Part shown: one piece after another, positions 63,760-64,000 of the stretch
Layout of the letters: every line of letters begins with the position of its first letter
How positions within the stretch are numbered: the stretch's first letter is position 1
From: Dysgonomonas sp. BGC7
Lineage (GTDB): Bacteria; Bacteroidota; Bacteroidia; Bacteroidales; Dysgonomonadaceae
Assembly: GCF_001261735.1 (NCBI RefSeq)
Contig: NZ_CVRP01000009.1
Span: 277,883 to 341,882, forward strand
Length of the DNA stretch: 64,000 nucleotides
Reading direction: 5' to 3'
Made by a program: the position numbers and the translations under genes
The notes under the pieces: model-generated
Databases searched by the model: none
What the model saw: only the letters and a program-made list of their open reading frames with translations
Told to the model about the DNA's origin: nothing

Positions 63760-64000
63760 CACCCGCTTTGGGAGTTAAACGAGCGAGTTTAAAACGAGCA
63801 AAAGAATGGGTTGATGGTTTGTTTTGCGATTATGCAAGAGTTTAACTATATCACCGATTATTTTTAGTCCCTAAGTTTAGAAGCGATCTTTGAAGGAAAT
63901 GAAATAACAACATTCAAGAGTGTAGTACAATCATACATTAAATTGTATGAACAAGGGTATTATACCGTCATTACTTTATTAAAGTAATAAATCGGGCAGG
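63760..64000 (+). other. Structured untranslated leader, possibly of an rRNA operon
   Basis: About 240 bases follow the promoter with no gene. There is a perfect 19-bp palindrome ATTACTTTATTAAAGTAAT (63970-63988), a CATAC/GTATG hairpin near 63940 and GATCTTTGAA near 63886. The only protein-like frame is interrupted by TAG (63865) and TAA TAA (63985-63990). An rRNA operon just beyond the edge is the best guess; a broken small gene is the alternative. Confidence 0.4.

Noticed and set aside
63814..63999. Frame starting MVCFAIMQEF as a real small gene
   Set aside because: It is interrupted by TAG at 63865 and by TAA TAA at 63985. Leader RNA explains the region better, though a decayed gene cannot be excluded.
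1..64000. CRISPR arrays, insertion sequences, prophage or integrative elements
   Set aside because: No regularly spaced direct repeats, transposase, integrase or phage genes were seen, and gene content and composition look uniformly chromosomal.

Overview
The window is chromosomal DNA of a Bacteroidota bacterium, most likely a Bacteroidales member near Dysgonomonas or Parabacteroides. This placement comes from gene families and layout, not from a search. The evidence is a SusC/SusD pair, many promoters with the Bacteroidota form TTTG-N19-21-TAnnTTTG, NuoC fused to NuoD in a nuo operon without nuoEFG, GldD, a BT_3928-type DoxX protein, NigD/Dma-type genes and moderately AT-rich DNA. I see no prophage, insertion sequence or CRISPR array.

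Layout. (1) 1-5164, minus strand: the end of a SusC-SusD-DUF5689 outer-membrane uptake operon. (2) 5304-19907: a large glycerol / glycerol-3-phosphate (G3P) island. It holds glpT, glpQ, glpC, glpB, glpA, glpF, glpK and glpD on the minus strand and a DeoR-type glpR on the plus strand, with a secreted CocE/NonD-family hydrolase in the middle. GlpQ releases G3P from glycerophosphodiesters, GlpT imports it, GlpF and GlpK bring in and phosphorylate glycerol, and GlpD or GlpABC oxidise G3P to dihydroxyacetone phosphate. TpiA (58.5 kb) can pass that product to glycolysis. Similar TTCGAA-type sites lie before glpT, glpQ, glpA and glpD and are candidate GlpR operators. (3) 20-38.5 kb: mixed housekeeping genes. 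These are a beta-helix lipoprotein, an MsbA-like ABC exporter, trmB, an Mrp ATPase, folD, an HTH regulator, a lone ExbD, an LTA-synthase-like sulfatase, tyrS, tRNA-Gln(CUG), an HExxH protein, RNase G, a 30-residue basic ribosomal-type protein, HU, mutY and a family 2 glycosyltransferase. (4) 38.6-49 kb: nuoA-B-CD-H-I-J-K-L-M-N behind a clear promoter. (5) 49-53 kb: ExbB/ExbD, then an ECF sigma factor, a predicted anti-sigma protein that carries both an inner-membrane helix and an outer-membrane beta-barrel, and a NigD-like lipoprotein. (6) 53-63.6 kb: MscS-like protein, ssb, gldD, a GT-C glycosyltransferase, DUF1599, DoxX/BT_3928, tpiA, SPOR, folE, a TatD-like hydrolase, ansA, a YkgJ-type cysteine cluster protein and phospholipase A. 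(7) 63.7-64 kb: a strong promoter and a structured untranslated leader whose gene lies beyond the window, possibly an rRNA operon.

The points most worth a second look are the sigma / two-membrane anti-sigma / NigD-like locus (50.4-53.1 kb), the 30-aa protein between hup and rng (35.9 kb), the shared glp operator candidates, a 57-aa gene at 9.9-10.1 kb, and two small start elements with strong Shine-Dalgarno sequences inside the glp island.
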